A DNA stretch of 39,405 bases from Paranoxybacillus vitaminiphilus (GTDB taxonomy: Bacteria; Bacillota; Bacilli; Bacillales; Anoxybacillaceae): NCBI RefSeq assembly GCF_003259935.1, contig NZ_QLMH01000022.1, positions 1 through 39,405 of the forward strand, written 5' to 3'. A program made the position numbers and the translations under genes. Under the pieces are notes generated by a model. That model was given only the letters and a program-made list of their open reading frames with translations, was not told the DNA's origin and searched no databases. Numbering within the stretch: position 1 is the first letter of the stretch; every line of letters begins with the position of its first letter. Positions 17,863-25,382 of this stretch are shown one piece after another.

Positions 17863-18591
17863 ATGACAGAACAAAAAGGAACCACTTTAGTACAAACCAT
17901 TTACAGCCAAGAGTTAAATGAAGAAGTTACATTGCTTATTTATTTGCCAAGCACGTATTCTCCTCTTCATAAATATTCGCTTCTTATTGCTCAAGATGGT
18001 AAAGATTACTTTATGCTTGGAAAAGTAACGCGGGCCGTGGAAGATTTATTAGCAAGAAAAAAGATTGACCGGACGATCGTTGTCGGCATTCCGTATAAAG
18101 ATGTGAACGATCGTTACGAAAAATACCATCCAAGCGGCAAAAAGCATACGGCTTATTTACGATTTTTGGCAAATGAGCTTGTTCCGTATTTAGATAAAGA
18201 ATTTCCTACTTATCAAATGGGAATGGGCCGCGCATTAATCGGCGATTCTCTCGGCGGCACGGTTTCTTTATTAGCCGGTCTTACTTATCCGCATACATTC
18301 GGAAAAATCGCCATGCAGTCGCCATATATTAACGAAATCATGATCGAAAAAGTGAAAAGTTTTGCACATCCGCATCTGTTGCAGCTTTACCATTCGATCG
18401 GCACAGAAGAAACGGCAGTGAAAACAACCGATGGAAAAGTTCGTGACTTTATAACACCGAACCGCCAAGTTCATCAGTTATTTAAGCAAAAAGGATTTAC
18501 TTACAAATATGAAGAATTCAACGGGGACCATACTTGGACATATTGGCAGCCTGATTTGCCAAAGGCGCTTGAAAACATCCTCATCATTTAA
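17863..18591 (+). CDS. yjcH: Esterase of the YjcH / enterochelin-esterase-like family
   Basis: A 242-residue alpha/beta hydrolase. The nucleophile Ser129 lies in GDSLGG, with a late histidine in NGDHTWTYW. It matches B. subtilis YjcH in length and in being followed by yjcG and yjcF. The natural substrate is unknown. A GGAGGATGA site precedes the ATG. The gap 17648-17862 shows only A/T-rich sequence with a possible promoter (TGCTAAAAT near 17818) and no gene. Confidence 0.8.
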   Translation: MTEQKGTTLVQTIYSQELNEEVTLLIYLPSTYSPLHKYSLLIAQDGKDYFMLGKVTRAVEDLLARKKIDRTIVVGIPYKDVNDRYEKYHPSGKKHTAYLRFLANELVPYLDKEFPTYQMGMGRALIGDSLGGTVSLLAGLTYPHTFGKIAMQSPYINEIMIEKVKSFAHPHLLQLYHSIGTEETAVKTTDGKVRDFITPNRQVHQLFKQKGFTYKYEEFNGDHTWTYWQPDLPKALENILII

Positions 18592-18649
18592 TAAATTTCG
18601 CAATTTTGTTATAATTGAACAATACTATGGAAAAAAGGAGGGGATTTTT

Positions 18650-19168
18650 ATGAAATACGGCATTGCCTTATTCCCGTCAAAAAAAGTCCAAGATTTTGCG
18701 AACTCGTACAGAAAACGTTATGATAGCCATTATTCGCTTATTCCGCCTCATTTAACGTTGAAAAGCACGTTTGAAGCAAGCGATGAAGAAATTTCAACAA
18801 TCGTTAAAGAACTTCGGAAAATTGCTGCGGATACAGAGCCGATCCCATTAAAAATTACAAAATTCAGCTCGTTTTATCCTGTTAACAACGTCATCTACTT
18901 AAAAGTGGAACCGAATGAAACGCTGAAAAAACTGCATAAGCAATTTTACAGTGGAATTTTCACCGACAAACCTGAATACGCTTTCGTACCGCATATTACG
19001 ATTGGGCAATCACTTTCAGATGCTGAACATTCTGATATATACGGCCAGCTAAAAATGCAAAAAGTCTACTTTGAAGAGACAGTAGACCGATTCCATTTAC
19101 TTTATCAACTTGATAACGGTTCATGGACCGTATATGAAACATTTCTCGTCGGAAAGGAACAAGAGTAA
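18650..19168 (+). CDS. yjcG: YjcG-like 2H phosphoesterase / 2'-5' RNA ligase family
   Basis: A 172-residue protein with the two HxT motifs of the 2H phosphoesterase superfamily: His34-Leu-Thr36 and His115-Ile-Thr117. They face each other in a pseudo-symmetric active site acting on cyclic or 2'-5' phosphate bonds. It matches B. subtilis YjcG in length. I start at the ATG at 18650 behind AAGGAGGGG; a longer frame beginning inside yjcH has no ribosome site. The next gene begins directly after its stop. Confidence 0.88.
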   Translation: MKYGIALFPSKKVQDFANSYRKRYDSHYSLIPPHLTLKSTFEASDEEISTIVKELRKIAADTEPIPLKITKFSSFYPVNNVIYLKVEPNETLKKLHKQFYSGIFTDKPEYAFVPHITIGQSLSDAEHSDIYGQLKMQKVYFEETVDRFHLLYQLDNGSWTVYETFLVGKEQE

Positions 19169-19594
19169 ATGAAAGTGGTTTTTGGAAACAGCGAAAAGCT
19201 TTGGAACGACGCCGTTTCTGTCAGAAGAGCCGTATTCATCGAAGAACAGCACGTTCCAGAAGAGTTGGAAATCGATGAATTTGAAAATGAAGCGACCCAT
19301 TTCGTTCTGTATGATGGAGAAAAAGCCGTTGGAGCCGGGAGATTTCGTACGATTGACAGCATTGGAAAAATCGAGCGAATTTGCGTGCTTCCTGATTATC
19401 GCAGCCGCGGAGCCGGGCGTTTAATTATGGAAAGCATCGAACAATTCGCAAAAGAAAACGGGATTGCCAAAACAAAGCTAAACGCGCAGACACACGCGGA
19501 GCGCTTTTACGAAAAATTAGGCTATAAAACGATATCCGGCATTTTCATGGATGCAGGAATTCCCCATGTCACGATGATGAAACAGCTTTTATAA
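19169..19594 (+). CDS. yjcF: GNAT-family N-acetyltransferase (YjcF-like)
   Basis: A 141-residue acetyltransferase. The acetyl-CoA binding stretch R-V-C-V-L-P-x-Y-R-x-x-G-x-G variant is visible as ICVLPDYRSRGAGRLIMES (about 73-91), and the fold ends in the AERFYEKLGYK motif (about 111-121). The start codon follows the yjcG stop with no gap, so the pair is translationally coupled. Its substrate is unknown. It resembles B. subtilis YjcF and is the third gene of the yjcH-yjcG-yjcF cluster. Confidence 0.85.
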   Translation: MKVVFGNSEKLWNDAVSVRRAVFIEEQHVPEELEIDEFENEATHFVLYDGEKAVGAGRFRTIDSIGKIERICVLPDYRSRGAGRLIMESIEQFAKENGIAKTKLNAQTHAERFYEKLGYKTISGIFMDAGIPHVTMMKQLL

Positions 19595-19602
19595 CAAAGA
19601 GA

Positions 19603-19686
19603 AGGGATGACCCATAAGTGTCGGTCACATAGCCAATCATTACGGGCTATAGCTGACACTTTGCTTTTATAGGTCAGCCCTTTTTT
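19603..19686 (+). terminator. Palindromic repeat family 1, copy D: terminator of yjcF
   Basis: GGGATGACCCATAAGTGTC and GACACTTTGCTTTTATAGGTCAGCCC form the family-1 arms around a short centre with AGCCAATCATTACGGGCT as an inner hairpin. It is followed by TTTTTT and lies 8 bases after the yjcF stop. Confidence 0.8.
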
Positions 19687-19730
19687 ATGTATGGCTATGT
19701 TAAATTTGATTGTTGATTTATAGTTAAAAT

Positions 19731-19774
19731 AAAAAAAGACTTAACTTCACTATCGTAGAATCAAGTCTTTTTTT
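19731..19774 (-). terminator. Terminator of the 39-residue protein gene
   Basis: AAGACTTGATTC...GTTAAGTCTT forms a stem on the minus strand, flanked by seven T residues. It lies about 45 bases after the stop at 19818. Confidence 0.7.
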
Positions 19775-19817
19775 ACATATTATGTTATGATAGCCGAATC
19801 TTTAAATGATTACCTTA

Positions 19818-19937
19818 TTATAACCAATTATTTACATAAGATACTAATCCTAAAATAGCTCCAAATGTAGCTCCAAAAAACACAAAATATCTTGTTTTTA
19901 TCTCGGCAATACTCCATTTGTTTTTTGTATCACTCAC
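19818..19937 (-). CDS. Small single-pass membrane protein
   Basis: A 39-residue protein starting at GTG, behind GGGAGGGATT. A short charged N-terminus (SDTKNKWSIAEIKTR) precedes one hydrophobic segment (YFVFFGATFGAILGLVSYV, about 17-35). A terminator follows. I do not recognise the family. It lies next to a transposase remnant, so it may have come with it or be a resident gene. Confidence 0.55.
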   Translation of the reverse strand: MSDTKNKWSIAEIKTRYFVFFGATFGAILGLVSYVNNWL

Positions 19938-19958
19938 AAACAATCCCTCCCTTCTATT

Positions 19959-20141
19959 CTAATATTCATACGTTCTTAATGAATGGTGGGTTTCATTAAT
20001 TGGAAATAAACAACTTTCTACTATCATTTTACTTATAGAAGCATTGTCACTTCTGTGTTTCACCATATCGAGGAATTGAAACCAGCTCAAATAATGGTCG
20101 AGGTATTTTGTTGCCACACCATTAAAGCGTTGAATCCAGCC
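19959..20141 (-). pseudogene. Transposase C-terminal remnant (IS1595/ISXO2-like)
   Basis: The minus strand is open for about 60 codons ending in a TAG, with no start or ribosome site. The translation begins GWIQRFNGVATKYLDHYLSW and continues FQFLDMVKHR. The G-V-(A/S)-T-K-Y-L-x-x-Y-L-x-W-F motif is the typical C-terminal part of IS1595-family (ISXO2-like) transposases. The catalytic DDE part is absent, so this is a decayed insertion. The motif assignment rests on memory of the family. Confidence 0.6.
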
Positions 20142-20154
20142 TTTTTAAGACTTA

Positions 20155-20194
20155 CGAACAAACGTTCTTCTAATTATTATAGAACATTCGTTTG
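20155..20194. promoter_or_regulatory. Two SOS (LexA/DinR)-box-like sites
   Basis: CGAACAAACGTTCT at 20155-20168 matches the Bacillus box CGAAC-N4-GTTCG at 9 of 10 positions; AGAACATTCGTTTG at 20181-20194 matches at 8 of 10. They are 26 bases apart and lie between the transposase remnant and the DUF421 gene. They also form an imperfect dyad, so a hairpin is the alternative reading. Confidence 0.4.
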
Positions 20195-20295
20195 TTTTAA
20201 TCGAATATCAACAGAATTATTTAACATAGCCTTATGTATAAAAAATCACCTTTTTTCACAAATTAATGGTATCTTAAATCCAAAAGGTGAAAAAA

Positions 20296-20970
20296 ATGGA
20301 ATTGATTAAAATTGCTTCTGAACTAGTAGTTGGTTATGTCGCTCTACTATTTACTACTAAAATTCTCGGAAAAACCCAAATCACACAAATCACAGCATTT
20401 GATTTTATTTCCGCGCTTGTGTTAGGGGAACTTGTCGGCAATGCGCTTTACGACAACAATATCGGTATTTCCCAAATCTTATTCGCCGTCGCCTTATGGG
20501 GGGCTTTAATTTACATAACAGAAATAATTACGCAAAAAAAGAAAAATTTCCGCGCTATTTTAGAAGGAAAACCGACATTGGTCATCGCTCAGGGCAAAAT
20601 TTTACGTGATAAAATGGCAGAAAATAAATTAGACATGAATCAATTACAACATTTGCTGCGATCAAAAGGAGCGTTTTCCATCCGCGAAGTCGAGTATGCG
20701 GTTTTAGAGACAGACGGGACAGTAAGCGTCTTAAAAAAATCACCATACGAGCTGCCGACAAGACAAGATCATCAAATGCCGGAACAATTAGTGAGCCTTC
20801 CTGTAACATTAATTCTCGATGGTGAAGTGATTTGGGATAATCTCAAAGAATTCGGTTTTTCTGAAAAATGGCTGAAAGGCCAAATCCAGTCATTCGGCGC
20901 AAAAGAGTATAAGGACGTACTATATGCAGAATGGCAAAAAGACAAAGGAATACATGTGCAAACATTTTAA
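20296..20970 (+). CDS. DUF421 (YetF/YrbG-like) membrane protein
   Basis: A 224-residue protein. Three transmembrane segments occupy about 1-85 (ELVVGYVALLFTTKILGKTQ; FISALVLGELVGNALYD; ILFAVALWGALIYITEII). The cytoplasmic DUF421 domain then follows (LEGKPTLVIAQGKILRDKM; VEYAVLETDGTVSVLKK). Such proteins are common in spore formers; their biochemical role is unknown. The ATG at 20296 follows AAAGGTGA. TTTTTTCAC at 20253-20261 can pair with GTGAAAAAA at 20287-20295 and mask the ribosome site. It is a distant relative of the fusion protein at 25383-26246 but lacks the DUF1657 tail. Confidence 0.85.
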   Translation: MELIKIASELVVGYVALLFTTKILGKTQITQITAFDFISALVLGELVGNALYDNNIGISQILFAVALWGALIYITEIITQKKKNFRAILEGKPTLVIAQGKILRDKMAENKLDMNQLQHLLRSKGAFSIREVEYAVLETDGTVSVLKKSPYELPTRQDHQMPEQLVSLPVTLILDGEVIWDNLKEFGFSEKWLKGQIQSFGAKEYKDVLYAEWQKDKGIHVQTF

Positions 20971-20996
20971 CGCTTTATTACAATACCATCGATAGC

Positions 20997-21103
20997 GGGG
21001 CTGACCCATAAGTGTCTAAACTCATATCCATTTATCTTATGTTACATCCTATATGATTGGGTTGTGCGGTCTGATACTTTGCTTTTGGATCAGCCTCTAT
21101 TTC
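20997..21103 (+). repeat. Palindromic repeat family 1, copy E
   Basis: GGGGCTGACCCATAAGTGTC and TCTGATACTTTGCTTTTGGA then TCAGCC form the outer arms; the centre keeps the conserved TTACATCCTATATGATT stretch. It lies 26 bases after the DUF421 stop, in the orientation of that gene. Confidence 0.8.
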
Positions 21104-21185
21104 TCCTTTCTTTACAATTTTCGTTTCGAGGGAAGGAATAGAAGGAGTCTGCGATTTTTAGCACATTCATCTCGTTCACTCTGCT

Positions 21186-21416
21186 TCATACATATTTGTT
21201 CATATGTTCCCCTTTCCCTGTTAACTCTGTTAACACTTCGTCGAAAACCGCTTTCTTATGAGCTTTCTTTGATTGGGAAAATGAATACTCTTTTCTCTGC
21301 TTCGCTATCGCATTGACTTTTGTTACCGGAAACAGTGACAGCGAAGATGGACGATAAGCGCTTTGTCGATTTCCGTATTGAAATAATGAATCATTAAACG
21401 GAGATATCGGATACAT
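21186..21416 (-). CDS. Hypothetical small basic protein
   Basis: A 76-residue protein with a very good GGAGGGAGAGG ribosome site. The N-terminus is Ser/Tyr/Pro rich (MYPISPFNDSLFQYGNRQSA), and the C-terminal half is charged and helical (KAHKKAVFDEVLTELTGKGE). It is divergent from the helicase gene. I do not recognise it; it may be a small conserved Bacillaceae protein, as small genes do occur at this place next to yjcD. A regulatory or structural role cannot be told from sequence. Confidence 0.6.
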   Translation of the reverse strand: MYPISPFNDSLFQYGNRQSAYRPSSLSLFPVTKVNAIAKQRKEYSFSQSKKAHKKAVFDEVLTELTGKGEHMNKYV

Positions 21417-21536
21417 TTCCTCTCCCTCCTTATCCCCTTTCTCTATTAAATTCTAAAACTCCAGCAAGAAATCCTTTTTCTATATCATATGTTTTGATAT
21501 GATTAACGTTGACGTTTGAAAAAAGGGGATTTATTC

Positions 21537-23726
21537 ATGAAATGGGCAAAATATAAAGAAAAAACGATTTGCCTCGCGAAGTTGCCGCGCGAAAAATACC
21601 AGATTGTTTATGAGTCGGCCCTTCGCGGAAAAATGACATGCCTAAAGTGCGGTGAGCCTGTGAGGCTATATTTAGGCATTCAACAAGAGCCGCATTTTTA
21701 CCATGAACATAAACAAAATTGCGCGATAAATGAACGGGGGACTTCGGTTTGGAAGCCGCCTATTTCTGTCAAAAACAACACTTTATTTCACAAAAAAGAA
21801 CAGGTTGTCGCAAGCAGTAAAAACGATTATTTACAGCGCCTGATGCAATCGGGAATTTATCTGGACGAAACACAAATGAAAGCAGTCCGCACAACAGAAG
21901 GACCGCTTTTAGTATTAGCCGGGGCCGGCAGCGGGAAAACGCGGGTACTTACTGCTCGCACGGCTTATATGATTTGCGAGCGAAACATTCATCCCGCTTC
22001 CATTATGCTTGTGACCTTTACTACAAAAGCAGCGAAAGAAATGAAACAACGGCTTCTTACTTATCCGGAAATCCGGCAGAATTCTATTTCTTTTCTTGTA
22101 ACCGGCACATTTCACAGCATTTTTTACCGAATGATTAGCCATTTTCAGCCGGAGCGGTGGCAGATGAACCGTTTATTAAAACGGGAATGGCAGCGTGAAC
22201 AGCTCATTAAAGAAGCAGGCCGCGAGCTTGGCTTAGATGAGCGGGAGTTTGCTTATGACCAAGCATTGCAACAAATTTCTTATTGGAAAAATACATTGTT
22301 AACTCCCAAGGACACAGAACCGCAAAGCCAATGGGAAGAACGGGTGTCCTATTTATATAAACGATATGAGGAACTCAAAACGGAACGCGGACAATTTGAC
22401 TTTGACGATATGCTTCTCGGCTGCTATGAACTGCTGTTAGAAAATCCCGGCTTGCTCGCCCGCTATCAAGAACGGTTTCAATATTTTTTAATTGATGAGT
22501 TTCAAGATATTAACAAAGTACAATACGAAATTATGAAGATGCTGTCAAACCATACGAAAAACTTATGCGTTGTCGGCGATGATGACCAATCCATCTACGC
22601 GTTTCGCGGCTCTAATCCGTCTTTTATTCTTGAATTTGATAAAGAATATCCTGAGGCACAAATCATTACGTTAAGCGAAAATTATCGCTCTTCTCATACG
22701 ATTGTCACAACAGCGAATAAAGTGATTTCCCTTAATAAACAGCGGCGACAAAAACAGATGAGAGCGCAGTTCGACAACGACCATCTCCCGCTCTTCTTTT
22801 TCCCGTACGACGAAGAAGAGGAAGCAACAATGGTTGTTGAAGATATAAAAGAGCGAATCCGCCAAGGCGCCGAACCGCGCGACTTTGCCATCTTATACCG
22901 CACCCATGCGGCATCGCGGGCAATATTTGAGCGCTTGTCGCAATGCGGCCTGCCTTTTATCGTTGAGCAAGATGGCGAATCCTTTTATCAACGCCGCATC
23001 GTTCGCTGCTTGTTAGCGTATTTGCGTCTCAGTTTAAATCCAAATAACGAAGAAGCAATGAACGATTTGCTCATCGCCTTGTTTTTAAAACAATCCGCAC
23101 TGCAAGAGTTAAAAGCGATTAGCATTATCGAGGACTGTTCGCTTGTGAAAGCTTTAGCCAAGCTCAGCAACATTCAACCTTTTCAACAAAAGAAACTGCG
23201 CAAAATGGTTCCTTTGTTTAAAACATTAGCGGCTCTTAAACCGATTATCGCACTTGAAACAATCGAAAAAGAAATGGGTTTTGAGGAATTTATGAAAAAA
23301 CGGGGCAATGAAGGAAATGTGATGGAAAAAGGGTCTGATGATTTGCGCGATTTAAAAGTGGTCGCGAAAAAATTTAAGACGATCTCTGCTTTTCTTTCTC
23401 ATGTCGATGAAATGATTCAAGCGACTTCTGAAGCGAAACAGTTCAGTAAACAACAAACGAATGCGATTCAACTGACAACAATTCATCGGGCGAAAGGGTT
23501 AGAATATAAATATGTATACATTTTAGGAGCGGTAGACGGGTGCCTCCCTCACGATTACGCCCTTGATACTTATCGAAACGGGGATGAACTTCCGCTTGAA
23601 GAAGAACGGAGATTAATGTATGTGGCGATGACAAGAGCAAAAGAAGCTTTATTCATTTCTGTTCCGGAAATGAGACGAATGAAAAAAGCACACGCCTCCC
23701 GCTTTATTAAATATTTGATTGAATAG
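21537..23726 (+). CDS. yjcD: UvrD/PcrA-like DNA helicase with CoiA-like N-terminus (YjcD)
   Basis: A 729-residue superfamily-1A helicase. Walker A GSGKT is at 131-135, motif II DEFQD and motif III GDDDQSIYAFRGS follow, and the late motifs TIHRAKGLEYKYVYILG and RRLMYVAMTRAKEAL are intact. The first 65 residues carry Cys35-x2-Cys38 ... His53, His56 and Cys62 in a pattern like the N-terminal zinc-binding module of the competence protein CoiA. The ATG at 21537 has AAAAGGGG upstream. It matches B. subtilis YjcD (about 759 residues), whose neighbour SpoVIF is also present here. It probably unwinds DNA in repair or recombination; the exact role is unknown. Confidence 0.9.
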   Translation: MKWAKYKEKTICLAKLPREKYQIVYESALRGKMTCLKCGEPVRLYLGIQQEPHFYHEHKQNCAINERGTSVWKPPISVKNNTLFHKKEQVVASSKNDYLQRLMQSGIYLDETQMKAVRTTEGPLLVLAGAGSGKTRVLTARTAYMICERNIHPASIMLVTFTTKAAKEMKQRLLTYPEIRQNSISFLVTGTFHSIFYRMISHFQPERWQMNRLLKREWQREQLIKEAGRELGLDEREFAYDQALQQISYWKNTLLTPKDTEPQSQWEERVSYLYKRYEELKTERGQFDFDDMLLGCYELLLENPGLLARYQERFQYFLIDEFQDINKVQYEIMKMLSNHTKNLCVVGDDDQSIYAFRGSNPSFILEFDKEYPEAQIITLSENYRSSHTIVTTANKVISLNKQRRQKQMRAQFDNDHLPLFFFPYDEEEEATMVVEDIKERIRQGAEPRDFAILYRTHAASRAIFERLSQCGLPFIVEQDGESFYQRRIVRCLLAYLRLSLNPNNEEAMNDLLIALFLKQSALQELKAISIIEDCSLVKALAKLSNIQPFQQKKLRKMVPLFKTLAALKPIIALETIEKEMGFEEFMKKRGNEGNVMEKGSDDLRDLKVVAKKFKTISAFLSHVDEMIQATSEAKQFSKQQTNAIQLTTIHRAKGLEYKYVYILGAVDGCLPHDYALDTYRNGDELPLEEERRLMYVAMTRAKEALFISVPEMRRMKKAHASRFIKYLIE

Positions 23727-23727
23727 C

Positions 23728-23786
23728 CAAGGCTGGCTCATATCTCATGTATTTGCCAAACATGATGATATGAGCCACCCTTTTGT
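23728..23786. terminator. Terminator between yjcD and spoVIF (family-1-like arms)
   Basis: AAGGCTGGCTCATATC pairs with GATATGAGCCACCCTT around ATGTATTTGCCAAACAT; T-rich runs lie on both sides. It separates convergent genes. The arm sequence resembles a truncated family-1 copy. Confidence 0.75.
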
Positions 23787-23787
23787 T

Positions 23788-24054
23788 TTACTTTTTATTA
23801 TTATTAATCATATTAGCAATTGTGCTGAAATCAAGTTTGTTTCCGTCTTTAATAATCGTTTGAACGATTTTGTCTTCTAATTCTTTTGGCACTTTGCGGT
23901 TGGCAATTTGCGCTACACGTTTGATGACGCTTCTAACCGTCTTTTCATCTTTAAAATTCGCATGCTGCAGCGAATTCGCTAATTCGAATACATCGTTCAT
24001 ATTGATGCCTGTTTTCTTTTCGATATTTTTAAAGAAATGATTATCCATTATCAT
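23788..24054 (-). CDS. spoVIF: Stage VI sporulation protein F
   Basis: An 88-residue (or 86 from the second ATG at 24048) soluble helical protein matching SpoVIF (YjcC). The SpoVIF features are visible: NHFFKNIEKKTGINMNDVFE at the start and repeated hydrophobic helices such as VRSVIKRVAQIANRKVP. In B. subtilis SpoVIF is needed for late spore coat maturation through GerE stability and is made in the mother cell. Here a good sigma-K promoter lies upstream (24076-24101). AGGAGGCGGG precedes the start, closer to the second ATG's ideal spacing. Confidence 0.88.
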   Translation of the reverse strand: MIMDNHFFKNIEKKTGINMNDVFELANSLQHANFKDEKTVRSVIKRVAQIANRKVPKELEDKIVQTIIKDGNKLDFSTIANMINNNKK

Positions 24055-24075
24055 CCCGCCTCCTTTTCATGATAC

Positions 24076-24101
24076 ATCGTATGAAAAAAAAGATGCGAAG
24101 T
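24076..24101 (-). promoter_or_regulatory. Sigma-K-type promoter of spoVIF
   Basis: On the minus strand GCAC is followed after 16 bases by CATACGAT, matching the mAC-N16/17-CATANNNT pattern of mother-cell sigma-K promoters. It lies just upstream of the spoVIF ribosome site. Confidence 0.65.
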
Positions 24102-24116
24102 GCATGCATGGAAATA

Positions 24117-24150
24117 AAAAGTACGAGCCGCTTTGTAATAGCTCGTACTC
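24117..24150 (-). terminator. Terminator of yjcZ
   Basis: AGTACGAGC (24141-24149 read on the minus strand) pairs with GCTCGTACT (24120-24128), followed by TTTTATTT. It is 27 bases after the yjcZ stop. Confidence 0.85.
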
Positions 24151-24175
24151 CTTCGCTTGAAATATCGCGAACAAA

Positions 24176-24319
24176 TTAGCCGATGAACGCAGCACCAACA
24201 ATAATTAACAAAATAAACAATACAACGATTAACACAAACGTTGAGCCGTAACCGCCTCCATAACCGGGACCATAACCATAGCCGCCATAACCGCCGCAAC
24301 CACCAAATCCGAAGCCCAT
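24176..24319 (-). CDS. yjcZ: YjcZ-family sporulation protein
   Basis: A 47-residue protein too short for most gene finders. A glycine/tyrosine-rich half ([20 protein letters not shown]) is followed by a hydrophobic C-terminal segment ([20 protein letters not shown]). This is the architecture of the YjcZ/sporulation small membrane proteins. AAAGGAGGTG precedes the ATG, a sigma-K promoter lies upstream and a terminator downstream. It is probably a coat- or outer-membrane-associated protein of the maturing spore. Confidence 0.88.
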   Translation of the reverse strand: MGFGFGGCGGYGGYGYGPGYGGGYGSTFVLIVVLFILLIIVGAAFIG

Positions 24320-24351
24320 TTTATTACACCTCCTTTCACATTGTTGTTTAC

Positions 24352-24377
24352 ATCATATGCGCTTTTACAAAAAAGGT
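24352..24377 (-). promoter_or_regulatory. Sigma-K-type promoter of yjcZ
   Basis: The minus strand carries AC, 16 bases, then CATATGAT, about 33 bases upstream of the yjcZ ATG. It fits the sigma-K pattern. Confidence 0.65.
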
Positions 24378-24386
24378 ATGGGCGCG

Positions 24387-24623
24387 CTACTGTAAAAAAC
24401 GAAACATTGTCGCAAATTGCTTTTCTTTTTTGGCAAACCATTCATTCATATAACCAAGCTTTCCTTCCACTTCTTTTAAAAATTCTTTATTGGCTTTATC
24501 AATTTTTCCTATATTTTCATCGAGCTCCTTTCCCCATTTTTCAAATTTCTTTATCACTTCATCGTGTCCGTCATGTTTGGATTTTGCCAGCTTTTCCAAT
24601 TCTTTTTCCAGCTTATTGCCCAT
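24387..24623 (-). CDS. Hypothetical small coiled-coil protein
   Basis: A 78-residue, highly charged Lys/Glu-rich protein predicted to be nearly all helix (LEKELEKLAKSKHD, IGKIDKANKEFLKEVEGKLG). A GGTGAG site precedes the ATG. It sits at the head of the minus-strand group with yjcZ and spoVIF, suggesting a sporulation role, but no family is recognised. An AACAAATG/CATTTGTT dyad lies in its upstream region (about 24642-24669). Confidence 0.65.
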   Translation of the reverse strand: MGNKLEKELEKLAKSKHDGHDEVIKKFEKWGKELDENIGKIDKANKEFLKEVEGKLGYMNEWFAKKEKQFATMFRFLQ

Positions 24624-24757
24624 ATACTCACCGTCCCTTCTTATTCATTTGTTTATGCAAATGAACAAATGATGTTCCGAGCTTTTTTATTCTATTTTTT
24701 CTTAGAAGTATGGTAGAGTTATAGGAGTGACAAATCAGCAAAGGAGGTATAACCATT

Positions 24758-25078
24758 TTGAACCATTTACAAACAGTCGAGCAGTTCAACGAAGTCATTG
24801 CTGGAGATAAAGCGGTCATTGTAAAATTTTATACAACATGGTGTCCGGACTGTGCGCGAATGGATATGTTCATCGGTGAGATTATCGAACAATATTCGCA
24901 GCTAGAATGGTATCAAATCAATCGTGATGATGTTCCTGAACTCGCTGAAAAATATCAGGTGATGGGGATTCCAAGCCTTCTCGTTTTCAAAAACGGGGAA
25001 AAAATGGCTCATCTTCACAGCGCTAATGCAAAAACACCAGAACAAGTAAAAGAATTTTTACAATCGTTATCATTATAA
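24758..25078 (+). CDS. Thioredoxin-like protein (YdbP-like)
   Basis: A 106-residue thioredoxin fold. The active site is Cys29-Pro-Asp-Cys32 (TTWCPDCARM), which differs from the CGPC of thioredoxin, and the cis-proline is in VMGIPS near residue 76. It is about the length of B. subtilis YdbP, which has a similar sequence. It starts at TTG behind AAAGGAGGT. It probably acts in cytoplasmic disulfide exchange; the partner is unknown. Confidence 0.85.
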   Translation: MNHLQTVEQFNEVIAGDKAVIVKFYTTWCPDCARMDMFIGEIIEQYSQLEWYQINRDDVPELAEKYQVMGIPSLLVFKNGEKMAHLHSANAKTPEQVKEFLQSLSL

Positions 25079-25087
25079 GCTGCAAAC

Positions 25088-25172
25088 GAAAAGGCTGTCT
25101 TACAGAAAAAGAAGCTACTCCCTAATTATCAATGTGTAAGGGAGTAATTCTCCTATAAGACAGCCTTTTTAG
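25088..25172 (+). terminator. Hairpin terminator with family-1-like arms, copy G
   Basis: AAAAGGCTGTCTTACAG and CTATAAGACAGCCTTTTT form the outer stem, and an inner stem AAGCTACTCCCT/AGGGAGTAATT nests inside. It starts 9 bases after the thioredoxin stop and ends in a T-run. Confidence 0.8.
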
Positions 25173-25201
25173 CCATCGCATTGCGGCGAAGATTTGCTTT
25201 A

Positions 25202-25369
25202 TTAATCATTAATTTGTTCATAATCTTTCGGTTGCCGCGTTACATTTTCGCCTTCATGCATAAATTCCAATGTGAATTCCTCATCGGTCGTCTTAATATT
25301 CTTATCTTCTTTTCCCTTTATTAAGCGCAATGTAATTTCCTCATCCGTTGTTTTTGGTTTATTTTTCAT
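25202..25369 (-). CDS. Small acidic protein with an internal repeat, end of the spoVA2-type operon
   Basis: A 55-residue protein that starts at 25369 behind GGAGGAAAAA. It contains two tandem copies of one motif, TTDEEITLRLIKGKEDKNI and TTDEEFTLEFMHEGENV (about residues 7-25 and 27-43). It follows the DUF421-DUF1657 gene by 13 bases and is therefore the probable last gene of the operon. I do not recognise a named family. Small hypothetical genes occur at this place in related operons. Confidence 0.75.
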   Translation of the reverse strand: MKNKPKTTDEEITLRLIKGKEDKNIKTTDEEFTLEFMHEGENVTRQPKDYEQIND

Positions 25370-25382
25370 ATTTTTTCCTCCT

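Noticed and set aside
20071-20088. GAGGAATTGAAAC, like the 3' end of type I-B CRISPR repeats
   Set aside because: Occurs once, is not followed by a second repeat at spacer distance, and is explained as part of the transposase remnant read on the minus strand.
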